Source: Propionibacteriaceae bacterium UBA5174
GTDB taxonomy: Bacteria > Actinomycetota > Actinomycetes > Propionibacteriales > Propionibacteriaceae
DNA length: 14,472 bases
Direction of reading: 5' to 3'
NCBI GenBank assembly: GCA_002413345.1
Contig: DHWU01000029.1
Span: 1-14,472, forward strand
Below are positions 6,663 through 12,915 of this stretch, piece after piece. A program made the translations under genes and the position numbers. Under the pieces are notes generated by a model. That model saw nothing but the letters and a program-made list of their open reading frames with translations. It was not told the origin of the DNA and ran no database searches. Position 1 is the first letter of the stretch; every line of letters begins with the position of its first letter.

Positions 6663-6851
6663 ATGGGTGGTGGGTGCACTGGCTGGGGAAGGCTCGGTGG
6701 CTCACTGGCTGTAATCGGCTCGGCTCTGGCGTGGGTGCTCTTCGACCCAGCATCCATGTCAGAGTCGGCTCGCCGTGGGGTCTGGTCTGTGTGGGAGTGG
6801 GTATTTCCCCTGACTGCGGGTTCTGTTCCGAAATGCCGCCGGGGCACCTAG
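6663..6851 (+). CDS. Possible small hydrophobic protein downstream of the SOS-like box
   Basis: An ATG 7 nt after the SOS-like palindrome opens a 62-codon frame ending with TAG 6849-6851. The peptide has one hydrophobic segment (about residues 11-27, LGGSLAVIGSALAWVLF) and is rich in tryptophan and glycine, with a basic end (KCRRGT). Third codon positions look moderately G/C-rich but give no clear signal. There is no Shine-Dalgarno sequence, and I recognise no family. The rest of the 306-nt gap (6590-6895) holds only the promoter-like sites listed here. The stretch could equally be an untranslated leader or the remnant of a lost gene. Confidence 0.25.
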   Translation: MGGGCTGWGRLGGSLAVIGSALAWVLFDPASMSESARRGVWSVWEWVFPLTAGSVPKCRRGT

Positions 6852-6854
6852 ACT
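6826..6854 (+). promoter_or_regulatory. Candidate promoter for the DUF3040 gene (TTCCGA ... TAGACT)
   Basis: TAGACT at 6849-6854 is a good TANNNT -10 box. TTCCGA at 6826-6831, with a 17-nt spacer, is a weak -35 (three of six bases). The predicted start near 6861 would give a leader of about 35 nt carrying the strong ribosome binding site at 6885-6890. It could serve as a constitutive promoter beside the SOS-like one. Confidence 0.4.
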
Positions 6855-6884
6855 GAGGGGTAGTGGTGATGGTGGTGTGGTCAA

Positions 6885-6890
6885 GGGAGG
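6885..6890 (+). promoter_or_regulatory. Ribosome binding site GGGAGG that fixes the DUF3040 start
   Basis: AAGGGAGG with its core at 6885-6890 stands 5 nt before ATG 6896. In-frame starts further upstream (from 6863) precede this site and would put it inside the gene. ATG 6896 also gives the usual family N terminus. Confidence 0.85.
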
Positions 6891-6895
6891 TGGTT

Positions 6896-7264
6896 ATGGC
6901 TCTTTCTGAGCAGGAGCGACGGCTCCTCGAGCAGTTGGAGGCCGATTTGGCGGCCGATGATCCGCGTTTGGCGAATGCGCTACGCGGTGGGCATCGTCAG
7001 CATCATCGTCGGTTGGCACTGTTGTCTGCACTAGGTTTCTTGATCGGGCTGGCACTTCTGGTGGTGGGCATGGAGCTGCATCCCTTAGTGAGTGTGGCTG
7101 GCTTCGCGGTGATGCTGGTTTCCACGGTTGCTGGAATTAGCGCCTGGCGACCTGCTGGGCCTGGCCCGGATGGCGTCCGGCAGAATCGGCGACCCGGGAG
7201 CGGTGATGACTTCATGGAGCGATTGGAAGAGCGCTGGCGCCGCGGGGATGGTGACGGCAGTTAG
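6896..7264 (+). CDS. DUF3040 family small membrane protein
   Basis: Actinobacterial protein of unknown function, 122 residues, usually encoded just upstream of mraZ. That position suggests, without proof, a role connected with cell division or envelope growth. The N terminus MALSEQERRLLEQLEADLAA is the DUF3040 hallmark (an LSE-x-E-x-x-LLE-x-lE pattern), followed by DDPRLANALRG. Two hydrophobic helices follow at about residues 40-58 and 63-83, flanked by basic and histidine residues. The rest is a hydrophilic C-terminal tail with DDFMERLEERWRRGDG, a possible amphipathic helix. Both ends are predicted cytoplasmic. The gene is separated from mraZ by a terminator, so it should form its own transcription unit. 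Confidence 0.9.
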   Translation: MALSEQERRLLEQLEADLAADDPRLANALRGGHRQHHRRLALLSALGFLIGLALLVVGMELHPLVSVAGFAVMLVSTVAGISAWRPAGPGPDGVRQNRRPGSGDDFMERLEERWRRGDGDGS

Positions 7265-7290
7265 GCCTTCGTGGTTGGTTGATTAGCTTC

Positions 7291-7320
7291 AGGCGGTGGG
7301 TGTTCCCACCGCCTTTTTCT
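7291..7320 (+). terminator. Intrinsic terminator after the DUF3040 gene
   Basis: A perfect 10-bp stem (AGGCGGTGGG at 7291-7300 with CCCACCGCCT at 7305-7314) has a four-base loop TGTT and is followed by TTTTCT. This is a textbook rho-independent terminator, 27 nt after the DUF3040 stop. It means mraZ needs its own promoter between about 7320 and 7470. Confidence 0.92.
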
Positions 7321-7426
7321 ATGCCCTTTTCGCTGCGGGTTTCGTAGCTGGACGCCCTCTGGGTGTTGGTAGGGCTCCTCAGCGTGGTGGTGGCGGTGGG
7401 GGAAACTGCCCGAATTGTGCCCCTCT

Positions 7427-7466
7427 GTGGAGGGAAGTGGAGTATGGTGGCGGAAAGTGGAGGAGA
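7427..7466 (+). promoter_or_regulatory. MraZ-binding repeats: four GTGG boxes at 10-bp spacing
   Basis: GTGGAG, GTGGAG, GTGGCG and GTGGAG begin at 7427, 7437, 7447 and 7457, exactly one helical turn apart, with unrelated 4-nt spacers. MraZ is known in several bacteria to bind short TGGG-like direct repeats at about 10-bp spacing in front of its own gene. The array ends 18 nt before the mraZ start. A TANNNT match (TATGGT, 7443-7448) lies inside it, so MraZ binding could cover the promoter. No matching -35 was found, and the promoter position is unresolved. Confidence 0.85.
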
Positions 7467-7484
7467 GCAAAGGGGGTTGGCGTC

Positions 7485-7913
7485 ATGTTTTTGGGCACCT
7501 ACACCCTCAAGCTCGACGACAAAGGACGGTTCTTTCTGCCCGCGAAGTTTCGGGAGCAGTTGGCAACCGGACTCGTCATCACCCGGCAGCAGGATCACTG
7601 TTTGGCGATCTGGCCCACCGAGGCCTTTTTGGCTGAGGTAGCTAACGCTGCGACCGGGCCTTCCACAGTTCGAGGAGTCCGGGATTACCAGCGCATGGTG
7701 GCCTCGGGCGCAACCGATGAGTTGCCTGACAGTCAGGGCCGGGTTGGTGTTCCGGTTCCGCTGCGGACCTACGCAGGGCTAACGAAGGAGATTGTCGTGA
7801 TCGGCGCCTTCAACCGCCTTGAAGTCTGGGACGCAGCCGCTTGGGCGGAATATTCGGCGGCACAGGAAGAGGCCTTCGCGGCCTTGGATGAAGGAACAGC
7901 GGAGATCGGATGA
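7485..7913 (+). CDS. mraZ: Transcriptional regulator MraZ
   Basis: DNA-binding regulator of the division and cell-wall cluster, which forms a ring-shaped oligomer of double SpoVT/AbrB-type domains. It represses or tunes its own operon. The product is 142 residues. The start ATG 7485 has AGGGGG at 7471-7476 as ribosome binding site and gives the standard N terminus MFLGTYTLKLDDKGRFFLP. A longer in-frame opening at 7296 would cross the terminator and operator and is rejected. Both family D-x-x-x-R motifs are present: D11-R15 (DDKGR) and D82-R86 (DSQGR). Each is followed by a strand segment that makes the DNA-contacting swapped hairpin. The gene is the first of the dcw cluster. A 137-nt gap holding a long hairpin separates it from rsmH. 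Confidence 0.96.
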   Translation: MFLGTYTLKLDDKGRFFLPAKFREQLATGLVITRQQDHCLAIWPTEAFLAEVANAATGPSTVRGVRDYQRMVASGATDELPDSQGRVGVPVPLRTYAGLTKEIVVIGAFNRLEVWDAAAWAEYSAAQEEAFAALDEGTAEIG

Positions 7914-7935
7914 ACCGATCAAAACCTGATTTGTA

Positions 7936-8019
7936 CGGTGCGGCTTCAATCCGCGTCGTTCGGTCACCTGGCACACCTTCCCCGGTGGCAGGTGCCGAAC
8001 GCGGATTGAAACCACACCG
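7936..8019 (+). promoter_or_regulatory. Long imperfect hairpin between mraZ and rsmH (possible mraW-type RNA motif)
   Basis: CGGTGCGGCTTCAATCCGCG at 7936-7955 pairs with 8000-8019 at 18 of 20 positions. After a 3-nt bulge (7956-7958), TTCGG and CACCTG continue the stem against 7985-7999, with one bulged T and one mismatch, leaving a loop of about 10 nt. The right arm is followed by GGACGAATTACTG, not by a U tract, so it is not an intrinsic terminator. A conserved structured RNA, the mraW motif, is known from comparative genomics upstream of mraW (rsmH) in actinobacteria, and this element is in the right place. I cannot test the covariance model. Confidence 0.6.
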
Positions 8020-8050
8020 GACGAATTACTGACTTATCGATTGGACTGAC

Positions 8051-9025
8051 ATGGATGCAGCAGGCGACGCAACCGCCGCGATCCATGTTCCGGTGCTCGC
8101 CGACCGAATCCTTGAGCTGCTGGCGCCGGCTTTGACTGCTGCCGGGTCGATCTATGTTGACGGCACGCTGGGTTTGGGCGGGCATTCCGAGCTGATTCTT
8201 AGTAACTGCCCCGAGGCGCAGTTGATCGGCATTGACCGCGATCCGCAGGCGCTGAAGCTGGCTGGTGAACGGTTGGCCCCCTTCGGCGATCGGGTCCGGC
8301 TGTATCACGCGACCTATCACGAGTTGCCAGAAGTGTTGGACGAAGCTGGGGTCACTGAAGTGGCGGCGATCTGCCTGGATCTGGGGCTGTCGTCGATGCA
8401 GATCGACCGACTGGATCGGGGTTTCGCGTATTCCCAGGACGCAGCTCTGGACATGCGGATGGACACTGAGCAGGAGTTCACGGCTGCCGACATTGTCAAC
8501 ACCTGGTCCGCCATCGAGCTGTCCCGGATCCTGCGCAACTACAGCGAAGAACGATTCGCCAACCGAATCGCTAACGCCATCGTGGCCGCCCGAGCCGAGG
8601 GTGAGTTCACTTCGTCCGCGCGTCTAGTGAAGGTGATTACTGAGGCGGTTCCAGCTGCGGCCAGGCATACCGGAGGTCACCCGGCTAAGCGAACCTTTCA
8701 AGCTTTACGGATCGCAACCAATGATGAGTTGGCTTCGCTCACCGCAGTACTTCCGGCGGCACTCGGTTCACTCGCCCCGGGTGGGCGGTTGGCGGTGTTG
8801 GCCTATCACTCCGGCGAGGACCGCCTAGTTAAACGGTCCTTCGCCGCTGCCACCACTGATCGAGTCCCAGTCGGAGTGCCCTCGGTGCCGGTGGAATACC
8901 GAGCTCAATTCCGGCTCTTGACCCGCGGCGCGGAGCGACCCACTCCCGCCGAAGTTGCAGCCAACCCAAGGGCTGCATCTGCACGTTTGCGAGCCGTCAC
9001 CCGCAATTTGGAGGTACCCGTATGA
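8051..9025 (+). CDS. rsmH: 16S rRNA (cytosine-1402-N4)-methyltransferase RsmH
   Basis: Cytosolic SAM-dependent enzyme (formerly MraW) that methylates N4 of C1402 in the ribosomal P site. The product is 324 residues from ATG 8051, of normal family length. The N terminus has IHVPVLADRILELL. The SAM-binding DGTLGLGGHS is at residues 38-47 and IGIDRDPQAL at 59-68. The family-specific DLGLSSMQID, GFAYSQDAALDMRMD and RTFQALRIATNDEL blocks follow in order. The ribosome binding site is weak, which fits control by the structured leader immediately upstream. The stop overlaps the ftsL start by 4 nt (ATGA at 9022-9025). Confidence 0.96.
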   Translation: MDAAGDATAAIHVPVLADRILELLAPALTAAGSIYVDGTLGLGGHSELILSNCPEAQLIGIDRDPQALKLAGERLAPFGDRVRLYHATYHELPEVLDEAGVTEVAAICLDLGLSSMQIDRLDRGFAYSQDAALDMRMDTEQEFTAADIVNTWSAIELSRILRNYSEERFANRIANAIVAARAEGEFTSSARLVKVITEAVPAAARHTGGHPAKRTFQALRIATNDELASLTAVLPAALGSLAPGGRLAVLAYHSGEDRLVKRSFAAATTDRVPVGVPSVPVEYRAQFRLLTRGAERPTPAEVAANPRAASARLRAVTRNLEVPV

Positions 9026-9471
9026 CCGCCCTGTTGGCTCCCCGCGCCCCCCGGGAGACTTCGAAAAAGCCTGCCCTGACAGCAATCGGCAAGCCGAACC
9101 GTCCGTTGTCGACGATACCTTTTGTGCTGTTTCTGGCTGGAATGCTTGCTGTCGGCATGGTTGGCATGTTGATCCTGTCGACCACTTTGCAGAACCAAGC
9201 GTTCGACGTGCAGAGCAAACAACGCGAAGCAAATGTGTTGGCCAGTAAGGTCTCCTCTTTGCAGACCCAAGTGGCCCAAGCCCGTTCAATGGACAGCTTG
9301 GCCGCTGATGCTCAGAAGCTGGGTATGCGACCCAACCCGTACACCGTCCCGCTTCGCCTAAGCGACGGCAAGGTTCTGGGTAAGGCCCGCGAGGTGAGTG
9401 GGGATGAAATGCCAACCCTGGACTATTCGCAAGGCGATCAGACGGTCCGGGCCACTGGGACTCGGCAATGA
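9022..9471 (+). CDS. ftsL: Cell division protein FtsL-like
   Basis: Small bitopic membrane protein of the divisome core, expected to bind FtsB/DivIC and FtsQ and activate FtsWI. The identification rests on position between rsmH and ftsI and on architecture, since FtsL sequence is poorly conserved. The product is 149 residues: a basic, proline-rich cytoplasmic N terminus, one membrane helix at about 32-55 (IPFVLFLAGMLAVGMVGMLI), then a heptad-like periplasmic segment at 58-90 (KQREANVLASKVSSLQTQVA). The family-like LGMRPNP follows at 100-106. GGAGGT at 9010-9015 provides the ribosome binding site. The start overlaps rsmH, and the stop overlaps ftsI by 4 nt (ATGA). Confidence 0.85.
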   Translation: MTALLAPRAPRETSKKPALTAIGKPNRPLSTIPFVLFLAGMLAVGMVGMLILSTTLQNQAFDVQSKQREANVLASKVSSLQTQVAQARSMDSLAADAQKLGMRPNPYTVPLRLSDGKVLGKAREVSGDEMPTLDYSQGDQTVRATGTRQ

Positions 9472-11303
9472 GTCGTCCGCTGGACCGGTTCCTGGCCCCG
9501 AAAGGCTCCAAAAGGAAGCGTCGGCGGTTTCCGGTGGCCCCAGCGGTGCCTCGGATCCGAGTCCTGCTGGTGGTGATCGGTGTGGTCTTCTCGCTCGCCG
9601 CCGGACGGGCGGTTCAGGTCCAAGCGATTGATGCCAGTGTGGTGGCCACCCAAGCTGCTGACCAGATCACGGTGAACCATGTCCTGCCAGCCTTCCGGGG
9701 CGAGATTACTGATCGGAATGGCGAGGTCCTGGCGATGACTGCGGACACCGTTACGGTGATAGCCAGCCCCAAGATGATCGCTACTAACGGTCGGATGGGT
9801 GCGCAGATGACTACGAAGGACAAAGAGATTGCGGCTACCGCACCGCAGAAGGTTGCGGACCTACTCGCCCAACATTTGGGAGGCTCTGCAGCCAGCTATC
9901 TTTCAAAATTGACTGTGGCGAGCAGTGGTTATCAGGTCGTTGGCAAGCAGGTATCCACCGCGGCCTACCGGGCGCTCGCGCAAGCGATGGCTAGTGCCAA
10001 TCTGGTGGGCTTGTCCTCTGAGAGTTCACCCACCAGGAGCTATCCCAACGGCGTATTGGCTTCCAATGTGATCGGTTTCGTCAACGGTCAGAGCGAGGGT
10101 GCTTCCGGGCTGGAATATGCGTTGAATGCAGAACTTTCAGGCACGCCGGGCAAGGAGATCTACCAGAGCTCGCCGAGTGGGGAGAAGATCCCGCTGGGCA
10201 ACAGTGCAAGTACCCCGGCGGTGGATGGTGTGGACTACCAACTAACCATCGATTCCGGACTGCAATTGCAAGCTGAGAAACTGGTGGCCGCACAGGTGCG
10301 AAGCACCAAGGCTAAAGCCGGCTGGGCGGTGGTGACTAACCCTAAGACGGGCGAGATCTTGGCCATGGTCAACTACCCGAGCTTCAACTCAAATCAGCCG
10401 AACGAGTCTAAGAGTTCTGATCTGGGCAACCGGGTAGTCACTGAGGCGTACACCCCTGGCAGCGTGCAGAAGACTTTGACCTTTGCTGCGCTGCTTGACC
10501 AAGGCCTGGTTGATCCCAATGAAGTGGTCGTGGTGCCAGGAAAGATCAAATCGGGCAGCGACTGGGTCGAGGATTCCTGGAAGCATGGTGACATCAAGCT
10601 CTACGCCCGGGGGGTGCTGGCCAAGTCGTCCAACGTGGGCACCATCAAACTGGCCAGGCGGGCCACCAAACAGTCGCTGCACGACTACATGGTCTCCTTT
10701 GGGCTGGGGTCGAAAACGAACCTCGGGCTTCCGGGCGAGACCAGCGGCACACTGCCCGCTGCCGACATGCCGGACTATTCTCGCGACGGCTTAGCCTTCG
10801 GCGGAAGCGCTGAATCGGTCAACATGGTCCAGATGGCCGCAGCGGTAGGCACGCTCGCCAATGGTGGGGTCTATAACCCACCGCAGATCCTCAAGTCACG
10901 TACCTTGGCTGATGGCACCACTGAGCAGCTGAGTAGTGGCGACACGCACCGAGTGGTGTCAGTAGACACTGCTGGCAGGGTGCTGTCGATGATGGAGGCC
11001 ATGGCTGAAGGTAATGATCACTTCGACGTTTCTGGGTATCGGATTGGTGCCAAGACCGGGACCTCGAAGAAGTACAACAGCAGTTGCAACTGTTTCAAGG
11101 GCTTGGTCACCTCGGCGGTCGCAGTGGCGCCGGTGGAAAATCCGCAGGTTCTGGTCTATGTGGTGATCGATAGCCCGAAGAAGGGCGCTTCGGGGTCAGC
11201 AGTAGCCGCCCCCGTGGTGCAGAAACTCACTTCGCTGGCACTGGCCCGCTATGCGGTGCCGCAGTCCACCACCAAGGCGCCAAAGCTGCCAGTCAAGCCC
11301 TGA
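9468..11303 (+). CDS. ftsI: Septal peptidoglycan transpeptidase FtsI (PBP3/PbpB class)
   Basis: Class B penicillin-binding protein that cross-links septal peptidoglycan as partner of FtsW. The product is 611 residues from ATG 9468. It has a strongly basic cytoplasmic start (KGSKRKRRR), one membrane anchor at about 30-48, and a dimerisation domain beginning FRGEITDRNGEVLA. The transpeptidase domain carries the active-site serine S332 in SVQK (332-335), S387-x-N389 (SSN) and K529-T-G531. A CNC pair (540-542) follows the KTG motif. There are no PASTA repeats, and the protein ends in a short proline/lysine tail. An 85-nt gap separates it from murE, so the first dcw transcript may weaken here. Confidence 0.96.
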   Translation: MSRPLDRFLAPKGSKRKRRRFPVAPAVPRIRVLLVVIGVVFSLAAGRAVQVQAIDASVVATQAADQITVNHVLPAFRGEITDRNGEVLAMTADTVTVIASPKMIATNGRMGAQMTTKDKEIAATAPQKVADLLAQHLGGSAASYLSKLTVASSGYQVVGKQVSTAAYRALAQAMASANLVGLSSESSPTRSYPNGVLASNVIGFVNGQSEGASGLEYALNAELSGTPGKEIYQSSPSGEKIPLGNSASTPAVDGVDYQLTIDSGLQLQAEKLVAAQVRSTKAKAGWAVVTNPKTGEILAMVNYPSFNSNQPNESKSSDLGNRVVTEAYTPGSVQKTLTFAALLDQGLVDPNEVVVVPGKIKSGSDWVEDSWKHGDIKLYARGVLAKSSNVGTIKLARRATKQSLHDYMVSFGLGSKTNLGLPGETSGTLPAADMPDYSRDGLAFGGSAESVNMVQMAAAVGTLANGGVYNPPQILKSRTLADGTTEQLSSGDTHRVVSVDTAGRVLSMMEAMAEGNDHFDVSGYRIGAKTGTSKKYNSSCNCFKGLVTSAVAVAPVENPQVLVYVVIDSPKKGASGSAVAAPVVQKLTSLALARYAVPQSTTKAPKLPVKP

Positions 11304-11383
11304 ATCGGGTCAGTGACCGCAGAGATCGTCTGGGCATGGTCGTGGAGATGAGAGGCAAGTCGAAACCGATGGCTGCATCCGGT

Positions 11384-11389
11384 TAGGGT
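11384..11389 (+). promoter_or_regulatory. Candidate -10 box of a murE promoter (TAGGGT)
   Basis: TAGGGT fits TANNNT and lies 8 nt before the preferred murE ATG at 11398, which would give a leaderless or nearly leaderless transcript. No convincing -35 is seen. A small inverted repeat (AACCGAT at 11364-11370 with ATCCGGTT at 11377-11384, one bulged base) abuts the box. The region is the only sizeable gap inside the ftsI-mraY run. Confidence 0.35.
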
Positions 11390-11397
11390 TGGGGGCG

Positions 11398-12915
11398 ATG
11401 ACAGCAACCTCCGCAAGCCTTCGTCCAGTTGGCTTGGCCCCAGTCTCGTTGGCAGAGCTGGTGCCCAATGCGCCAGCGATCGCCATCACCGGAGTCACCC
11501 TTGATTCCCGTAGCGTCCAACCCGGTGACTTGTACGTTGCTCTGCCAGGCGCAACCACCCATGGTGCCCGATTCGCTGAGCAGGCAGTCACCCGCGGCGC
11601 AGTGGCGATCCTCACCGATGCAGTTGGAGTCGACTTGGCGTGGGCTGCGGACGCCCCTGTGATTGCCGTTGCTGATCCCCGGGCAGTACTCGCGCAGGTG
11701 GCGGCGAAGGTCTATCAACACCCCGGGGAGCAGCTAAGCCTCTTCGGCGTGACTGGTACGACGGGCAAGACCTCCACAAGTTTTCTGCTTGCCGCCGGTT
11801 TGGCTGCGGCCGGTCACCGAGTGGGCACTATCGGAACACTCGGCTTCCGTCTGGGAGACCAGGACCTGGCATCGTCACGAACCACAGTGACGACCCCAGA
11901 GGCCCCTGACTTGCAGGCGCTACTGGCCTATCTGGTGCAGCAAGGTGCCGATGCCGTGGCGATGGAAGTGTCCTCGCATGCCTTGGCATTGGATCGGACT
12001 GAGGAACTGGTCTTCGATGTGGCCGGTTTCACAAATCTGGGACGTGACCGGCTGGACTTTCATCACAACTTGGAGGAGTACTTCCAGGCGAAAGCTCGGC
12101 TGTTTCGTGACGGCCGGTGCCGGGCGGCGGTGATCAATATTGACGACCAATATGGCCAGCGATTGGCAGCTGAGGTGGCTACGAATCCAGGGATCCGTCT
12201 AGTTACCACTGGAGCGCAGGCGCAGGCTGACTATCGGGTGATGGCCGCGACGGAGCTTTCTGGCGGAGGCAGTCGGTTGCGGCTGTCCACACCGTCGGGT
12301 GAACGGGATTTTGATCTGGGCCTGTTGGGTGAGTTCAACTACCGCAATGCCACCACCGCCGCTGCGATGCTGGAGCTGGGCGGACTTGATTTAGCCACAG
12401 TGTTGCCCGGTTTTGCGACCGCGGCAGTTCCGGGACGGATGCAGCTAGTTGAGCTCGGGCCTGGCGCTCCCCGAGCAGTTGTGGATTTCGCCCATACTCC
12501 GGAGTCGGTAGCCGCGGCGTTAGCGGCGTTACCGAGTGGGCGACGGGTTGTAGTGCTGGGTTGTGGTGGGGACCGAGACCAGGCCAAACGCGGCCCAATG
12601 GGTGCAGCTGCGGCCGTTGGTGCCGACTTTGTGGTGGTTACCGACGACAATCCACGAAGCGAAACGCCAACCGCGATCCGGGCAGCGGTGCTGGCCGGCG
12701 CCGAACAAGCGGCAAAGGCTAGCGGGGCTACGGTGGTTGATGGCGGAGACCGCGCGGAAGCTATCGGGTTGGCATTGAGCCTGGCAGGGCCTACCGACTG
12801 GGTGGCAGTGCTGGGTAAGGGCCATGAGACCGGACAGCAACTAGCTGAGCGCACGGTGCCATTTGATGATGTGACGGTCTTGGCTCAGCAGTGGGCCAAG
12901 CTCAAGGGAGCGTAA
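11398..12915 (+). CDS. murE: UDP-MurNAc-dipeptide:meso-DAP ligase MurE
   Basis: Cytosolic Mur ligase that adds the third stem-peptide residue to UDP-MurNAc-L-Ala-D-Glu using ATP. The product is 505 residues from ATG 11398. An in-frame TTG at 11389 would add three residues, but it overlaps the TAGGGT box and is less likely. Domains run in the usual order: N-terminal UDP-binding part (LDSRSVQPGDLYVALPG), P-loop GTTGKTST (120-127), TTPE substrate block, and EVSSHAL. The lysine expected to be carbamylated is K232 (QAKARLF). The C-terminal DNPR (417-420) is the signature of meso-diaminopimelate specificity, distinct from lysine-type enzymes. GKGHETGQ closes the active site. The TAA stop shares one base with the murF start. 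Confidence 0.96.
   Translation: MTATSASLRPVGLAPVSLAELVPNAPAIAITGVTLDSRSVQPGDLYVALPGATTHGARFAEQAVTRGAVAILTDAVGVDLAWAADAPVIAVADPRAVLAQVAAKVYQHPGEQLSLFGVTGTTGKTSTSFLLAAGLAAAGHRVGTIGTLGFRLGDQDLASSRTTVTTPEAPDLQALLAYLVQQGADAVAMEVSSHALALDRTEELVFDVAGFTNLGRDRLDFHHNLEEYFQAKARLFRDGRCRAAVINIDDQYGQRLAAEVATNPGIRLVTTGAQAQADYRVMAATELSGGGSRLRLSTPSGERDFDLGLLGEFNYRNATTAAAMLELGGLDLATVLPGFATAAVPGRMQLVELGPGAPRAVVDFAHTPESVAAALAALPSGRRVVVLGCGGDRDQAKRGPMGAAAAVGADFVVVTDDNPRSETPTAIRAAVLAGAEQAAKASGATVVDGGDRAEAIGLALSLAGPTDWVAVLGKGHETGQQLAERTVPFDDVTVLAQQWAKLKGA
12904..12910 (+). promoter_or_regulatory. Ribosome binding site AAGGGAG that fixes the murF start
   Basis: AAGGGAG lies 4 nt before ATG 12915 and inside the last codons of murE. 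An in-frame upstream start at 12891 precedes the site and would overlap murE by 25 nt, so it is rejected. Confidence 0.75.

Noticed and set aside
7296..7484. In-frame N-terminal extension of mraZ
   Set aside because: It would translate through the intrinsic terminator and the GTGG repeats. The family begins with MFLGTY at 7485.
7999..8012. GGATTGAAAC-like end resembling CRISPR repeats
   Set aside because: The motif occurs once in each arm of a single inverted repeat. There is no array of direct repeats with spacers and no cas gene in the window.
8825..9511. 228-codon minus-strand open frame across the rsmH-ftsL-ftsI junctions
   Set aside because: It lies opposite three coupled genes with recognisable products, and its translation is rich in Pro/Ser/Gly/Arg without any motif.
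11308..11318. GGTCAGTGACC palindrome after ftsI
   Set aside because: Five-base arms around one base, no T tract and no adjacent promoter element. It is too short to call an operator or a terminator.
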